Shown here: positions 37,830-47,948 of the stretch, piece by piece
Layout of the letters: every line of letters begins with the position of its first letter
Position numbering within the stretch: position 1 is the first letter of the stretch
DNA from: Adineta vaga
Taxonomy: Eukaryota > Rotifera
Assembly (NCBI GenBank): GCA_021613535.1
Contig: CP075496.1
Coordinates: forward strand, 5,704,001 to 5,768,000
Direction: 5' to 3'
DNA: 64,000 nt
Made by a program: the position numbers and the translations under genes
Notes under the pieces: generated by a model
What the model saw: only the letters and a program-made list of their open reading frames with translations
Databases searched by the model: none
Told to the model about the DNA's origin: nothing

Positions 37830-39586
37830 TTATAAATTATCATCTCCAATTGTTGGATGCAATTTGAGATCATTAATTTGAGTGAATTTATATTGATTCT
37901 GTTCGGCAAGGGTTGCTGCATCTGGATGAGCTGCTCGTGCCATCGCTGATGCATTTCGAAAGGCAACAGTTGACCATGTCACAGCCATGATGAGAATTAA
38001 AACAAAACTGACTAATACTAAATACAAATGATACAATTTAAAATGATAAAATTTAAGAAAATCTTCAACAAACCAAGTAAATATAGAACTAAACCCGTTG
38101 GTCCATCGTGTAATTTTTCTGTTTCTTTTCCCGTAATACTCGCTATTTTACTTGAATCCATAAGAAATGATTGTATATTTGTCGTCGAACTATTCGATGA
38201 TGGACACTTTCCAATATTTAATATCAAACACATCAATACAAAAATATCAACATTATGTAAAGATTCTGAGTTTGATAAAGTAAAATTTTCTTTCAATTCA
38301 GGTCCATTTGCATAAAATATTGTTTTCATTGAATCAATTTGATTATCATATCCATGATTTCCGTGTGTACGATTCCAATCAACCCCATTACCATCATCTT
38401 TACGTCTATGTTAAGATAAAGAACAAAACAAATTCTTATCAAACAAGCAAAACATACGGAATGAATGTCGATAAAGTTCATAACCAGGATTAAGAATAAT
38501 AATTAAATCACCAATATGTGAATGTGTTTTATAATGAAATCGATCAAGAAGATCATCTCTTTTATAAACATTTGAATTTGGGATACGTTTCAAACTTTGA
38601 AAGATTGAATCAATATCATTAGCTAAAGATCATAAAGTTTTTTTCATCTTTCTTCTTTTTCATTGAACTTACGAGAATTAACAAAAATATTTAGAACAGT
38701 TTCTGTTCCAAATGCTTGTAATTTAGTTATGTCAACAAACTCTTCGAGATATATTGGTTTCGATGTTGCATTGATTTGTTCCATACCATGATCTGACGTG
38801 ATAATTAAATGTAAATTATTCTTTAATATAACATTTTTATCTATTTCATTAAGAAGATAACCTAAATATTCATCACATTTTTTAATTATTTGTTTTGTTT
38901 CGAATGAATAAGGTCCAGTTCGACGACCTATGCAAATGGAAGGTTATTTTATCCGAAAAGAAAATAGTAATTTACCCGTAAGACCCGGTTCGGGAAAATA
39001 AATTGCTCCGAAATTAATTGGCTCATTTGGATCATTAAACCAACGAAGAATTTGATCAACAATATCTTCAAATGAACGTTTTTCGTTATAAGATTCATAT
39101 TTTGACACATGAATGAAATTTTGTGGCCATCCAATCACACCCGATCTTGCTCCAGATCTTTGTTCATTAATCGTCCAAATTGATTTTATTGGCCACCAAT
39201 TATTTGAAGTATTTTCTCCTGCTTGAAAAATTTCATTTGTTTTTCGATCATAGATTTGATCAGAAACTAAACCATGACTTTCTTCATACAAACCAGTAAT
39301 TAACCTAATAAAATAGAAATAAAAGAAAAACTATTGATCAAAAACAAAGCAATAGATAAACATACGTATAATGATTAGGATATGTTGCTGTAGTAAAGGT
39401 TGGAATCATGCTGTGTGCATGCACACCAAGTTGTTGTAATCGAGAAAAATTCGGCAATGGTCCATGTAATTTCGGATAATCCCAACGAAAACCATCAAAT
39501 GAAACGAGTAATAATAAAGGTAATGATTGAGAATGTATAGACGAAAATTGATATGCGAATAAAAGAAATGAAAACCACCTCATCAT
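37830..39586 (-). CDS. ENPP-type phosphodiesterase, copy B (two metal ligands missing)
   Basis: Six exons (39586-39366, 39304-38976, 38927-38673, 38622-38458, 38397-38095, 38017-37830) give 486 residues with signal peptide, phosphodiesterase domain and C-terminal transmembrane helix (LVSFVLILIMAVTW). It keeps SFDGFRWDY, the nucleophile context ATYPNHY, SDHGM and GNHGYDN. The EPDxxGHxYGP motif reads EPGLTGRRTGP, so an Asp and a His that bind metal in ENPPs are Gly and Arg. It may be a catalytically dead or altered paralogue. Three introns fall at the same places and phases as in copy A (after LTG/VTG, after VNSR/VNKR, and before the last transmembrane exon), showing tandem duplication. The exon 5 acceptor was placed at the AAAG before 38397 because it is the only one that keeps frame. 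Confidence 0.88.
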
Positions 39587-40343
39587 AGAAAATAATTTCT
39601 TTATGGATGGATAGATGTTGAAGAAAAATGATGATTGATACTATTTGTTTTGTATTTGCTAGTGATTGAGAACTAATTAAATAAGAAGGTAGATGTCAGT
39701 AGATGTTTTTTTCCGAAAGATTAATCAAAAAGATTGAAAATTTTCATTAAAAAATCAATTTATTTTAAATTGAAAAATCTATATTGAAATTTATATATCA
39801 TCTATTCTAATCGAAAACAACACAACATGAGTAATATTGCAATTTAAGACAAAGATGATAGATATATGGAATCATAAATCATCGATCACGGACAGTTATT
39901 GTATATTGTTCGAACTAATTGTATGCATTGAAAAAACAAATGAATTTTCTATCAATTGATCATCAAAACTTAACGATAAATGCTTCCAAAATACTGTAAG
40001 TATTTCGAAACATTTTATTCTATTCCATGACAATGTGTTTGTTCGATTTTACCAGGAGCATCATCATATTTTTGCCCTCGATAACATTCTTAATTCATGT
40101 TATTGAGTAAGAACTTGAAAGTAATGAAATGTGAGGTAAAGACATGTGTTTTCGAGAAAGATTAAAGAAGAAAAGTTGTTTTTTTCTCTTTCCTACACTA
40201 GATCATCGAGAAACGTGAGTCATTCTTGCGCAATTCTCTACAACACACAATCTATAAAATAGCAATGTGTACACTGAATTGAGCTTCATTCTCGCTAACT
40301 AAGTTAGTGTGTAGTTCTAATTATTAATAAGTTCTTCTCAATC
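39587..40343. other. Divergent intergenic region (ENPP copy B and eIF6)
   Basis: 757 bp between divergent start codons with no coding signal; it presumably holds both promoters. Confidence 0.5.
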
Positions 40344-41150
40344 ATGGCTATTCGTACACAATTCCAAAGTAGTAATGATATTGGTGTATTTACCCGATTA
40401 ACAAATGCTTATTGTTTGGTTGGTATTGGTGGATCAGAAAATTTTTATTCTACATTTGAAAGTGAATTAAGTGAACAGATACCTGTTATACATACATCAA
40501 TTGGTAAGAGAAATCATTTTTTATAAATCAACATCATCATCGAATTCTATTTCTAAGGTGATTGTCGTGTTATTGGACGTTTAACAGTTGGCAATCGACA
40601 TGGTCTCCTTGTACCCTCATCCACAACAGATAAAGAATTGCAACATATTCGTAATTCATTACCAGACAATGTTCGTATAAAACGATGTGAAGAACGTTTA
40701 TCAGCATTAGGAAATGTTATTGCATGTAATGATTATGTTGCTCTCATACATCCTGATCTAGATAAAGAAACAGAACAGATTTTAACAGATACATTAAATG
40801 TCGAATGTTTTCGACAAACAATTGCTGATCGAGTTCTTGTTGGTAGTTATTCAATATTTTCAAATCAAGGTGGACTTGTACATCCCAAAACAAGTATACA
40901 AGAACAAGAAGAATTATCTTCTCTATTACAAGTTCCACTTGTTGCTGGAACAATTAATCGTGGTAGTGATGTCGTTGCTGCTGGACTTTTAGTGAATGAT
41001 TGGATGGGATTTTGTGGATTAGATACAACAGCACATGAAATCAGTGTTATTGAAAGTGTATTTAAATTAGGACAACAGCATGGAACTAAAAACAAAACAA
41101 CAACAAATGATAAAACAATAAAAGATTCACTTGTTGATGCTCTTGTTTAA
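40344..41150 (+). CDS. eif6: Eukaryotic translation initiation factor 6
   Basis: Two exons (40344-40503, 40558-41150) join to 250 residues (human eIF6 245). The protein begins [20 protein letters not shown] and carries the eIF6 pentein-fold landmarks: [63 protein letters not shown] and [20 protein letters not shown]. eIF6 is needed for 60S subunit biogenesis in the nucleolus and, bound to the mature 60S, blocks premature joining with 40S. The C-terminal tail ([10 protein letters not shown]) is polar and variable as in other species. AATAAA at 41291-41296 is a possible polyadenylation signal. Confidence 0.97.
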
Positions 41151-42019
41151 TATATCTCATTTTCATGTATTTTATTTTCTTATCTGTCTTATATTAATAC
41201 AAAGATATCTGTGAATAATTTGAAATGATCAATGAAACATCTATTCATTTCAGATCATCTGATTTCTTGACAATGATATTGTTTTTTAGTAATAAATACA
41301 TATCATAATGAGTAATCAAGGGTTTTATGAATTACATTGAAGAAATTCCGACACATATTCATACAAATAATTGCTATGCTAAATGGAAATAGTCAATATT
41401 TTTTTATCAAGTCATTCAAGTAAGTTACATGTGATCTGTTTCGATTATATTGAGTCTAAAAATACATAGCAATTAAAGTTAGTAATCCAAAGTGTTTCTA
41501 TTTCGATTCAATTCATCATGTGCTTTCCGTCAGATGAGAAATTTACAGATCAATGTACTCAATAGTTTCATACTACACATTATGAATCAATATTCTATTC
41601 ATAGAAAAAAGAGAGTCTATTTGTAATTATAGAAAGGTAAACTAGACGATGATATTGTTTATCGTGGCAATGATATCATTGATATACAAATTTCTACACC
41701 TAAGTATAGGTAATTTGTTTCTCATAGATAAATCATGTGCCTTTTGCTTCGCTAATTACTTCGATACTTTATTTTTTCGTTTTTTTGAAACCAGCCTCAC
41801 TAACGTACGTGCACGTGAGTCAAAAAATTTGAAGAATAAATGCACATATTTTGTTTCATATCTTTGGCACGAGTTACACACAATAATAGCGTCACTTTTT
41901 TTTCGTCTTATTTAGGCATATCGTATTCTCGACCTATAAAAAAGCTGATAGACAGACAAAGATAAACGATTTTCTATTTTTTCATATTCGAAAAAAAAAC
42001 ACAAAAGAGTATATCTAGT
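41151..42019. other. Intergenic region
   Basis: 869 bp containing the eIF6 3'UTR and the upstream region of the PHPT1-like gene. No exon seen. Confidence 0.5.
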
Positions 42020-42692
42020 ATGTCAGGAACAACATCAACATCAAGTCGATTACATTTACGACGAAATAGTTTGGAACTTTTACAATATGCCAAACGTTTT
42101 CAAGAAAAATACATCCTTCATCCTTTTTGGAATGATACATCTATGGGTAAAATTGATGAAATATCTCGTGTATCTAATGTAGATATTGCTGAAGCTGGTT
42201 GCTGTAAATATCTTTTGATCGAAGTTAGCGGTTGTGGTTCAACGTATGGACAATCTAAATTAGTTGTTCGTGGTGATGCATCATGTGCATATTATGGTAA
42301 GAATATGTCTAATCAAGGACATTATCGATGATTGTTAATATTTCGTTTCATGTAGCTGATATATTCGATAAACTAAAAAGACAAATCAATGAAAACGAAT
42401 TAAGATTAGACTGTAAAGGTGGTGGACGAATACAAGTCGATCCCGCAACACGAACGATTACAGTTTATGGTCGATCACAAGTGAATAATGGTTTTAAATA
42501 ATTGTATCAAAGAAACATTATGTTTTTTTTTTGTATATAGGAATTTGGTCAAGCTGATCATGAAAAGACTGTAGAAATTCTTCGAAGAAAATATCCACAA
42601 TGGACAGTCGAACTCCATGGTATGCGAATCTGAATATTAATTAACAATACGAGGTAGTTTTCTCTCTTTTTTTTCTAGATGATGAATATTAA
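42020..42692 (+). CDS. phpt1: PHPT1/Janus-family phosphohistidine phosphatase homologue (catalytic His replaced by Tyr)
   Basis: Four exons (42020-42296, 42356-42480, 42541-42619, 42679-42692) give 164 residues, longer than human PHPT1 (125) because of an N-terminal extension of about 40. Conserved blocks are VSNVDIAEAGCCKYLLIEV, ADIFDKL, CKGGGRIQVD, ITVYGRSQEFGQADH and ILRRKYPQWTV. In PHPT1 the block before ADIYDK reads EYH and that His (His53) is the catalytic residue. Here the aligned residues are AYY, so the His is Tyr (codon 42293-42295, next to the exon 1/2 junction). The family normally removes phosphate from phosphohistidine. This copy may be non-catalytic or use another residue. The last exon encodes only DDEY plus stop. 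AATAAA lies at 42830-42835. Confidence 0.9.
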
Positions 42693-44239
42693 AATTCAAG
42701 TCATTCAGAATGATTCATAGTATTCTAGTGAGTTTCATTCTTCGAAAACTATCTCTATGTTTGTAACATATTTATCACAGAAAGATCATTAAATTTCATA
42801 TCATGTTCTTTTTTACATTACAAGAGATAAATAAAAAAATATTTTCTATCATCATTCGTTTATTTTTATACATTATAAATGTAGTTATCTCTCTTGATAT
42901 CTATGCATATTTTTTGCTATGTCCTTGTTTGTTCTCTTTCTGAATGCTATTTAAAAAAAATGTATATGGATGCGATGTACAAGGATGCAGAGACTAATGA
43001 CGACTATAATATCTTGACCTCTATTTGGATTGTATAGAACGAAAGGTATAATCGTTGATGACACTACTGAACAAAGAAAAAGGGTTGTTATATAAATGAG
43101 ATAAGGTTTATTAGTATATAAAACAAGAAAGAAAAAGACAAAAAGAAAGCAGATTTGATAAATGTAAGTAAGATAATGAAGAGATGGTTGAAATTTAGTT
43201 AAGCAAGAAGAAAAAAAACATATTGAGAAAGGGATAAAGTTAATCTGATATAATCATTGATGGGAATATATCAATGAGTGAAACAAAAATAAATTGTCTT
43301 TGATTACGACATCATCTCGTCATTAAAGACATCATTCTGTAATTGTTCGTGTCCTTGTTAGACGACACTTCGAGTTTTTTCATTGATTATCCATCTCGTC
43401 TTTCACCATCTGTCGATTCCATTTGTCTCGTCTAATATTCTTAGTCATACCAAGGCAATTCTTGCACTTTTCCGCTTTCTTTTCCATATGAAGATGAGCA
43501 TATATGTACGACATAACCTTGTATGTATAAATACTATCGTAGAACTAACGACGGGAGTGACGACAATGACAAGGTTATTTAGTTCTTTTTTTTCAAATTG
43601 CATTATTAATTCAATTGATTTCTGAACTTTTCTTGCCAATTTTCTAGTCAAACATTGTAGAACGAGAGCAATTGTTTTATCGAACGAGTAGAAGAAGACG
43701 AAGAAGAGAAAAGCGTTATTCGATGTATTTATATATTTGAGCATCATTGACAATTCACTTCTCTTTTTTTTCTGTAATTTGATCAAGACGTTGTTCGTCA
43801 AAAGATGATGCAAGTTCGACATTTTCTTATTTGATTTGAAAATATTTCCAAACTATATTCTATCTGTTAATCATTAGCATCTATAAGGAAATAGGAAACG
43901 AACGAAGAAACGAACGAACGACATATTCCAGATCGTTCTGTCTTATGTAATACTATGTTCTCCTTGTCTTTAGCATTGAAACATAGAAATTCGGATCGAT
44001 AGTTATATATATCTTTTTTGTTGTATTCTATTATTGTGATAATTATTGATCAATAGGAATCGTCAGATTTCGAGAGAAGAGAGAGAGAAAGACAAAGACC
44101 TTTTCTAATTGCTATTAGTAAGCATTTCGCTATCCTATTAGGAAAAAAAGAAGACGGAGAAGAAGAACGAGGGGAAAAGAGAAAGGAACAGAACATTAGT
44201 TGTCGTTCGTGTTCAGTCTTGTATGTTAATATTTGTAGG
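42693..44239. other. Intergenic region
   Basis: About 1.55 kb without recognisable exons. Just before the next start, TATTTGTAG at 44230-44238 looks like a splice acceptor, so the next gene may have an untranslated upstream exon here. The stretch 44070-44210 is purine-rich. Confidence 0.45.
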
Positions 44240-45115
44240 ATGGCAACATCTGAATGTTTATCTACATTACCAACGAAGGCAGATAGTTTTTATAATAATG
44301 ATGATCAGATGATAAAATTAAACATCGGTGGTTATTGTTATACAACAAAACGTTCAACAATTAATGATAATGTGGATGATCAATCGTATCTATCTTTATT
44401 AATACATAATCAAACAAAAACTCGTTTGAATTCAAATGATGAATATTTTATTGATCGTGATGGAAAATATTTTCGTTATATATTAAATTATTTTCGTGAA
44501 AAAACTCTTCAATTACCAGAGAATTTTACTGAATTAAATCAATTTTTATCTGAAGTGAATTTCTATGGAATTGATTGTTTAAAAAATGAGATTGAAAATC
44601 GATTAAATCGAACGAATGAACGAAATTTATATGTAGAAAACGGTTTACATTTTACTTTAATATCAAAATTTAATCAAAAGAAAACAATTGTTAAATTAAT
44701 TGGTCCATTGAAATTACTTTCGTTTTTTCCTATTGAAATCATTGGAAAACATTTCTTAAAAATCATTTCATCTTTTAATGATCCAAAGGATATTTTATGT
44801 CAATTAACATTTCCATTGAATGAAAAACTTATTTCATGTGAACCATTTGATCAATTACAACGTTTTGTTTTAACAAAACAAGCAAGAAAAATGGGTTTAA
44901 TGGTTAGTTATTGTGATGATTATTTTTATATACCCATTGAACATGAAATTGTCTCACGAGATGAACTTGCACAAGTCTTCTTGAATAAATTTAATGGAAA
45001 AATATTGAATGCTAATATTACACAAGATGATTCAACTATTCTCGTTGAAAATTGGCTTCTAACAATACAATCAGATGAAATATATTCAAATTCAAGTATT
45101 AAAAATGTACATTAA
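44240..45115 (+). CDS. BTB/T1-domain protein (KCTD-like), single coding exon
   Basis: One uninterrupted frame encodes 291 residues from ATG 44240. Residues about 25-125 form a T1-type BTB domain: IKLNIGGYCYTTKRSTI, DEYFIDRDGKYFRYILNYFR, LPENFTELNQFLSEVNFYGI. KCTD proteins oligomerise through this domain and often serve as substrate adaptors for Cullin-3 ubiquitin ligases. There is no channel transmembrane region, which excludes a voltage-gated K+ channel. The C-terminal 165 residues are not recognised beyond a general KCTD-like length. It ends only 32 bp from the end of the convergent PG-rich gene. Confidence 0.83.
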   Translation: MATSECLSTLPTKADSFYNNDDQMIKLNIGGYCYTTKRSTINDNVDDQSYLSLLIHNQTKTRLNSNDEYFIDRDGKYFRYILNYFREKTLQLPENFTELNQFLSEVNFYGIDCLKNEIENRLNRTNERNLYVENGLHFTLISKFNQKKTIVKLIGPLKLLSFFPIEIIGKHFLKIISSFNDPKDILCQLTFPLNEKLISCEPFDQLQRFVLTKQARKMGLMVSYCDDYFYIPIEHEIVSRDELAQVFLNKFNGKILNANITQDDSTILVENWLLTIQSDEIYSNSSIKNVH

Positions 45116-45147
45116 AAGTTTATTTCTTCTTTCTTTTTGGTTTCTTT

Positions 45148-46279
45148 TTATATTTCTGTATAAATTATAGATTTCGATTTATGTGTTTGTTTTTTTTTGG
45201 AACACGAATGAGAACATGTATTGGGATGATAAGAAGCTGGACCGAGATGTGAGAATGAACTTTTTGTTGAATGAAATCGTTCAGTTGAAGAAAGGAAACC
45301 CGCGAATGAGTTCTTTTTTTCTTTAGTAGATTGAGAAAGTAATTCTTTAAAGTACGTAGTTGGACCGGGAGATGAGTGCAATTGAGTTACATTAGCATTG
45401 CGATGAGAAGGAAGAGGTAAAAATTTGCCTTTATAACGATTTGATCGTGTAAAGAAAGTTTCAAGTATTGATTTCTCTTGAAAATAACCAGGTCCTTTAT
45501 ACCAATTTGGAAATTCACGATTGTGATTTTCAGCCAATTGAACATATGGCCCATAGATTCCTGAAAGAAAAAAATGTTTTATTTATATATAATCTTTAAG
45601 GATCGATTTTCCAGTTGTGTGTAAAAAGAGAATATTGGCCTTGAGAAAAACAGTTACGAAAGAATCCTTATCTTGTAAAAACATTCGACATAATATGATA
45701 CACATATTTTTCTCTCATGAGATCCATTGATCGACGATCGAACTAACCTGTTTGTTTACGATGAAGTTCATCGACAAAACTGGATTTTTCATAGAGAGTA
45801 ACTGGTGGAGCACGAGGTTTAAGTGCTTTTCGTTGATGACATTGATTATTAGAACTCTGTCGATCAAGTCGTATAGTATTAAAACGTCTTTCAAATTCAT
45901 GTTTCCTTCGTAATTCATCGGTAATATTACTTAAACTATGTATCATTCCCTAAATTCTAGAATAATTTCATAATAATGTAATGAAAAAATAGATTTTTTC
46001 TACTTGATTATTGCACGAACGTTTTCTTTTCGAATACATCGATAGAAAACGTTCTGATTGTTGATAATAACGACCATATTTACTGCATGATTTTTGACGA
46101 TAGATTTCTTCAATAGTTAATGGATTATAATAACCTGGTCCTAGAATTTTTCTCTCACGTATTGGTGAGAGAGTAAACTTTGTTGCATGTAAACGTTTGA
46201 ATAAATCAGTATCTAATTGTCGATCATAGATACCTTTTGATATTGGTAAATGACCAGATGAATATGAAATATTATTCAT
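45148..46279 (-). CDS. PG-rich (SHIPPO/sperm-tail type) repeat protein
   Basis: Three exons (46279-46004, 45949-45748, 45560-45148) give 296 residues. The sequence is basic, without signal or transmembrane segment, and carries spaced Pro-Gly motifs typical of the STPG/SHIPPO class: ILGPGYYNP, GIYGPYV, YKGPGYF, SPGPTTY, LGPASYHP. Such proteins are usually associated with ciliary or sperm-flagellar microtubules. I cannot assign it to one named member (a LEXM-like protein is possible). The C-terminus is Ser/His/Lys-rich. The start codon lies 36 bp from that of the divergent glycosyltransferase gene. Confidence 0.68.
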
Positions 46280-46315
46280 AATTAATGATGATTTAATAGG
46301 CGCTATTTTTTCTAG
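46280..46315. promoter_or_regulatory. 36-bp divergent inter-start region (bidirectional promoter)
   Basis: The initiator codons of the PG-rich gene (minus) and the glucosyltransferase gene (plus) are separated by 36 bp of AT-rich sequence. Transcription starts must overlap or lie inside the opposite gene. No TATA box can be assigned. Confidence 0.5.
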
Positions 46316-47668
46316 ATGAATACAAAATCTATTCTCATTATTTTATTTGGTGCTGTTTTTCTTTCGATATCTTCCACAAATGTTGTCACAAATGAATTCG
46401 TTATTCTTATCATAAGTCAACCTCATATATATATTCTTAGTCAAGTTCATAATGCTTCGACATTCATTCCAGCTCATATTCCTCTACTTTTCACACATTC
46501 ATATGCTTCATCTCTATCCAATTGGTATGCAATCTATCCTATCTTTTCATCCATTTTACATCAGTATCATCAATTAAAATGGCTTTTTATTTGTGAATCT
46601 CAAACACGTTTTAATTTAACTGAACTTCTTGCATTTACTAAACAAACAAATGATTCTTATATTGGACATGGTTTATATGATTCTGAACCAAGCATAATTC
46701 ATCATTATTCATTTTCATTAGATAATCCATATCCAGATTTTTCATCAGGTGTTTTATTATCCCGTCATGTTTTATCATTATTTTTAGATCGTTTTTCATC
46801 CTATACGAAAACAATTGATTTCATAATCGATATTAAATATGAATTAAATCAATTAATTAATGAATTGACAAATATTAAATTAATTGATCGACCTGATCTC
46901 TTCTGTATTAAATATAAGAATAATTGTTTGACATGGTACGATGGTCAATATGATTATTCATGTAAACGAAATGATATTCAATTAGATAATATTTATATTG
47001 GAATAAAGACCTTCGTGAATTATCATGAAACTCGAATTAAATTTTTGAAAAAAACCTGGTTAAATGAACAACTTCATTATAATTTCTTTACTAATGAAAT
47101 TCATAATGAGACAAATCGTCGATTTATTGTAACAAAAGAGAATACTGAACGTGGTCATTGTCATAAAACATTTACAATTTTAAACTATTTCTATAAGAAT
47201 AAAGAAAATTTTCAATATTTAATCATTGCTGATGATGATACACTGCTATCTATCCAAAGAATTCTTCGTTTAATTCGATGTTTTATGCTTTCAAATGATC
47301 TTCCAATTGTACTTGGAGAACGATATGGTTATGGAAATTATTATTCTTATCCAACAGGTGGTTCAGGTATTGTGTTCAATCGTCAAGCTGTTCAACAAAT
47401 TATATCAAATTGTCAATGTCCATCGCCTGATACACCTGATGATATGTTTTTAGGTTTATGTTTACACAGTATTCAAGTACCTCTAACACATATACCAGAA
47501 TTACATCAAGCACAACCGAATGCATATTCAAAAGATTGGCTTGAACATCAACAAGCAATTAGTTTTCATAAATTTGAAGGTATAAACGTTGAAGAAGTTT
47601 ATCAAACTTATTTACATGAAAATTCATCGGAAGAAAAACATTTTCATTTAAGAAAAGACGAATTTTAA
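46316..47668 (+). CDS. b3glct: Beta-1,3-glucosyltransferase (B3GLCT, fringe/GT31 family), intronless
   Basis: A single frame of 450 residues from ATG 46316 (human B3GLCT about 498). It has a signal sequence (SILIILFGAVFLSISS) and two glycosyltransferase-like halves. The C-terminal one is catalytic, with YLIIADDDTLLSIQRILRLI (DDD metal motif), VLGERYGYG, YPTGGSGIVFN and CPSPDTPDDMFLGLCL. These match B3GLCT, which adds glucose to O-fucose on thrombospondin type 1 repeats in the ER. The protein ends KDEF, a plausible KDEL-receptor retrieval variant where human B3GLCT ends REEL. The vertebrate gene has many introns, whereas this one has none. Its 3' end faces the LIM gene 280 bp away. Confidence 0.85.
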   Translation: MNTKSILIILFGAVFLSISSTNVVTNEFVILIISQPHIYILSQVHNASTFIPAHIPLLFTHSYASSLSNWYAIYPIFSSILHQYHQLKWLFICESQTRFNLTELLAFTKQTNDSYIGHGLYDSEPSIIHHYSFSLDNPYPDFSSGVLLSRHVLSLFLDRFSSYTKTIDFIIDIKYELNQLINELTNIKLIDRPDLFCIKYKNNCLTWYDGQYDYSCKRNDIQLDNIYIGIKTFVNYHETRIKFLKKTWLNEQLHYNFFTNEIHNETNRRFIVTKENTERGHCHKTFTILNYFYKNKENFQYLIIADDDTLLSIQRILRLIRCFMLSNDLPIVLGERYGYGNYYSYPTGGSGIVFNRQAVQQIISNCQCPSPDTPDDMFLGLCLHSIQVPLTHIPELHQAQPNAYSKDWLEHQQAISFHKFEGINVEEVYQTYLHENSSEEKHFHLRKDEF

Positions 47669-47948
47669 TATTCTTTGTCATAGTTAGATTTGATACTTTT
47701 GTTTTAATCGAAAAAAGGAGAAAAAAGAAAGTAAGACTTTATAAAGCAATAGAAAATCATTTGTCAAAATAGAAATATAGCCAGGGATGAGCAAGAAAGG
47801 CAAGTGGTAGCATAAGAAAAGAAAAAGAGAATGAAGACAGAAAAGCAGCTTTGGCGGCAGATTTTTGAAAGCAATACACACCCACACACATAAAACATTG
47901 TGCTTGTGAAGAGTAGAACGATGTACTGTTTTAATTTTCAATGATGAA

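Noticed and set aside
38018-38329. Frames on both strands over the 3' half of ENPP copy B exon 5
   Set aside because: The plus-strand frame is a shadow, and the minus-strand extension past 38095 is intron sequence, since splicing to 38017 keeps the transmembrane exon in frame.
43445-43822. 125-codon minus-strand frame upstream of the BTB gene
   Set aside because: No family similarity and no supporting splice sites or neighbouring exons; probably chance.
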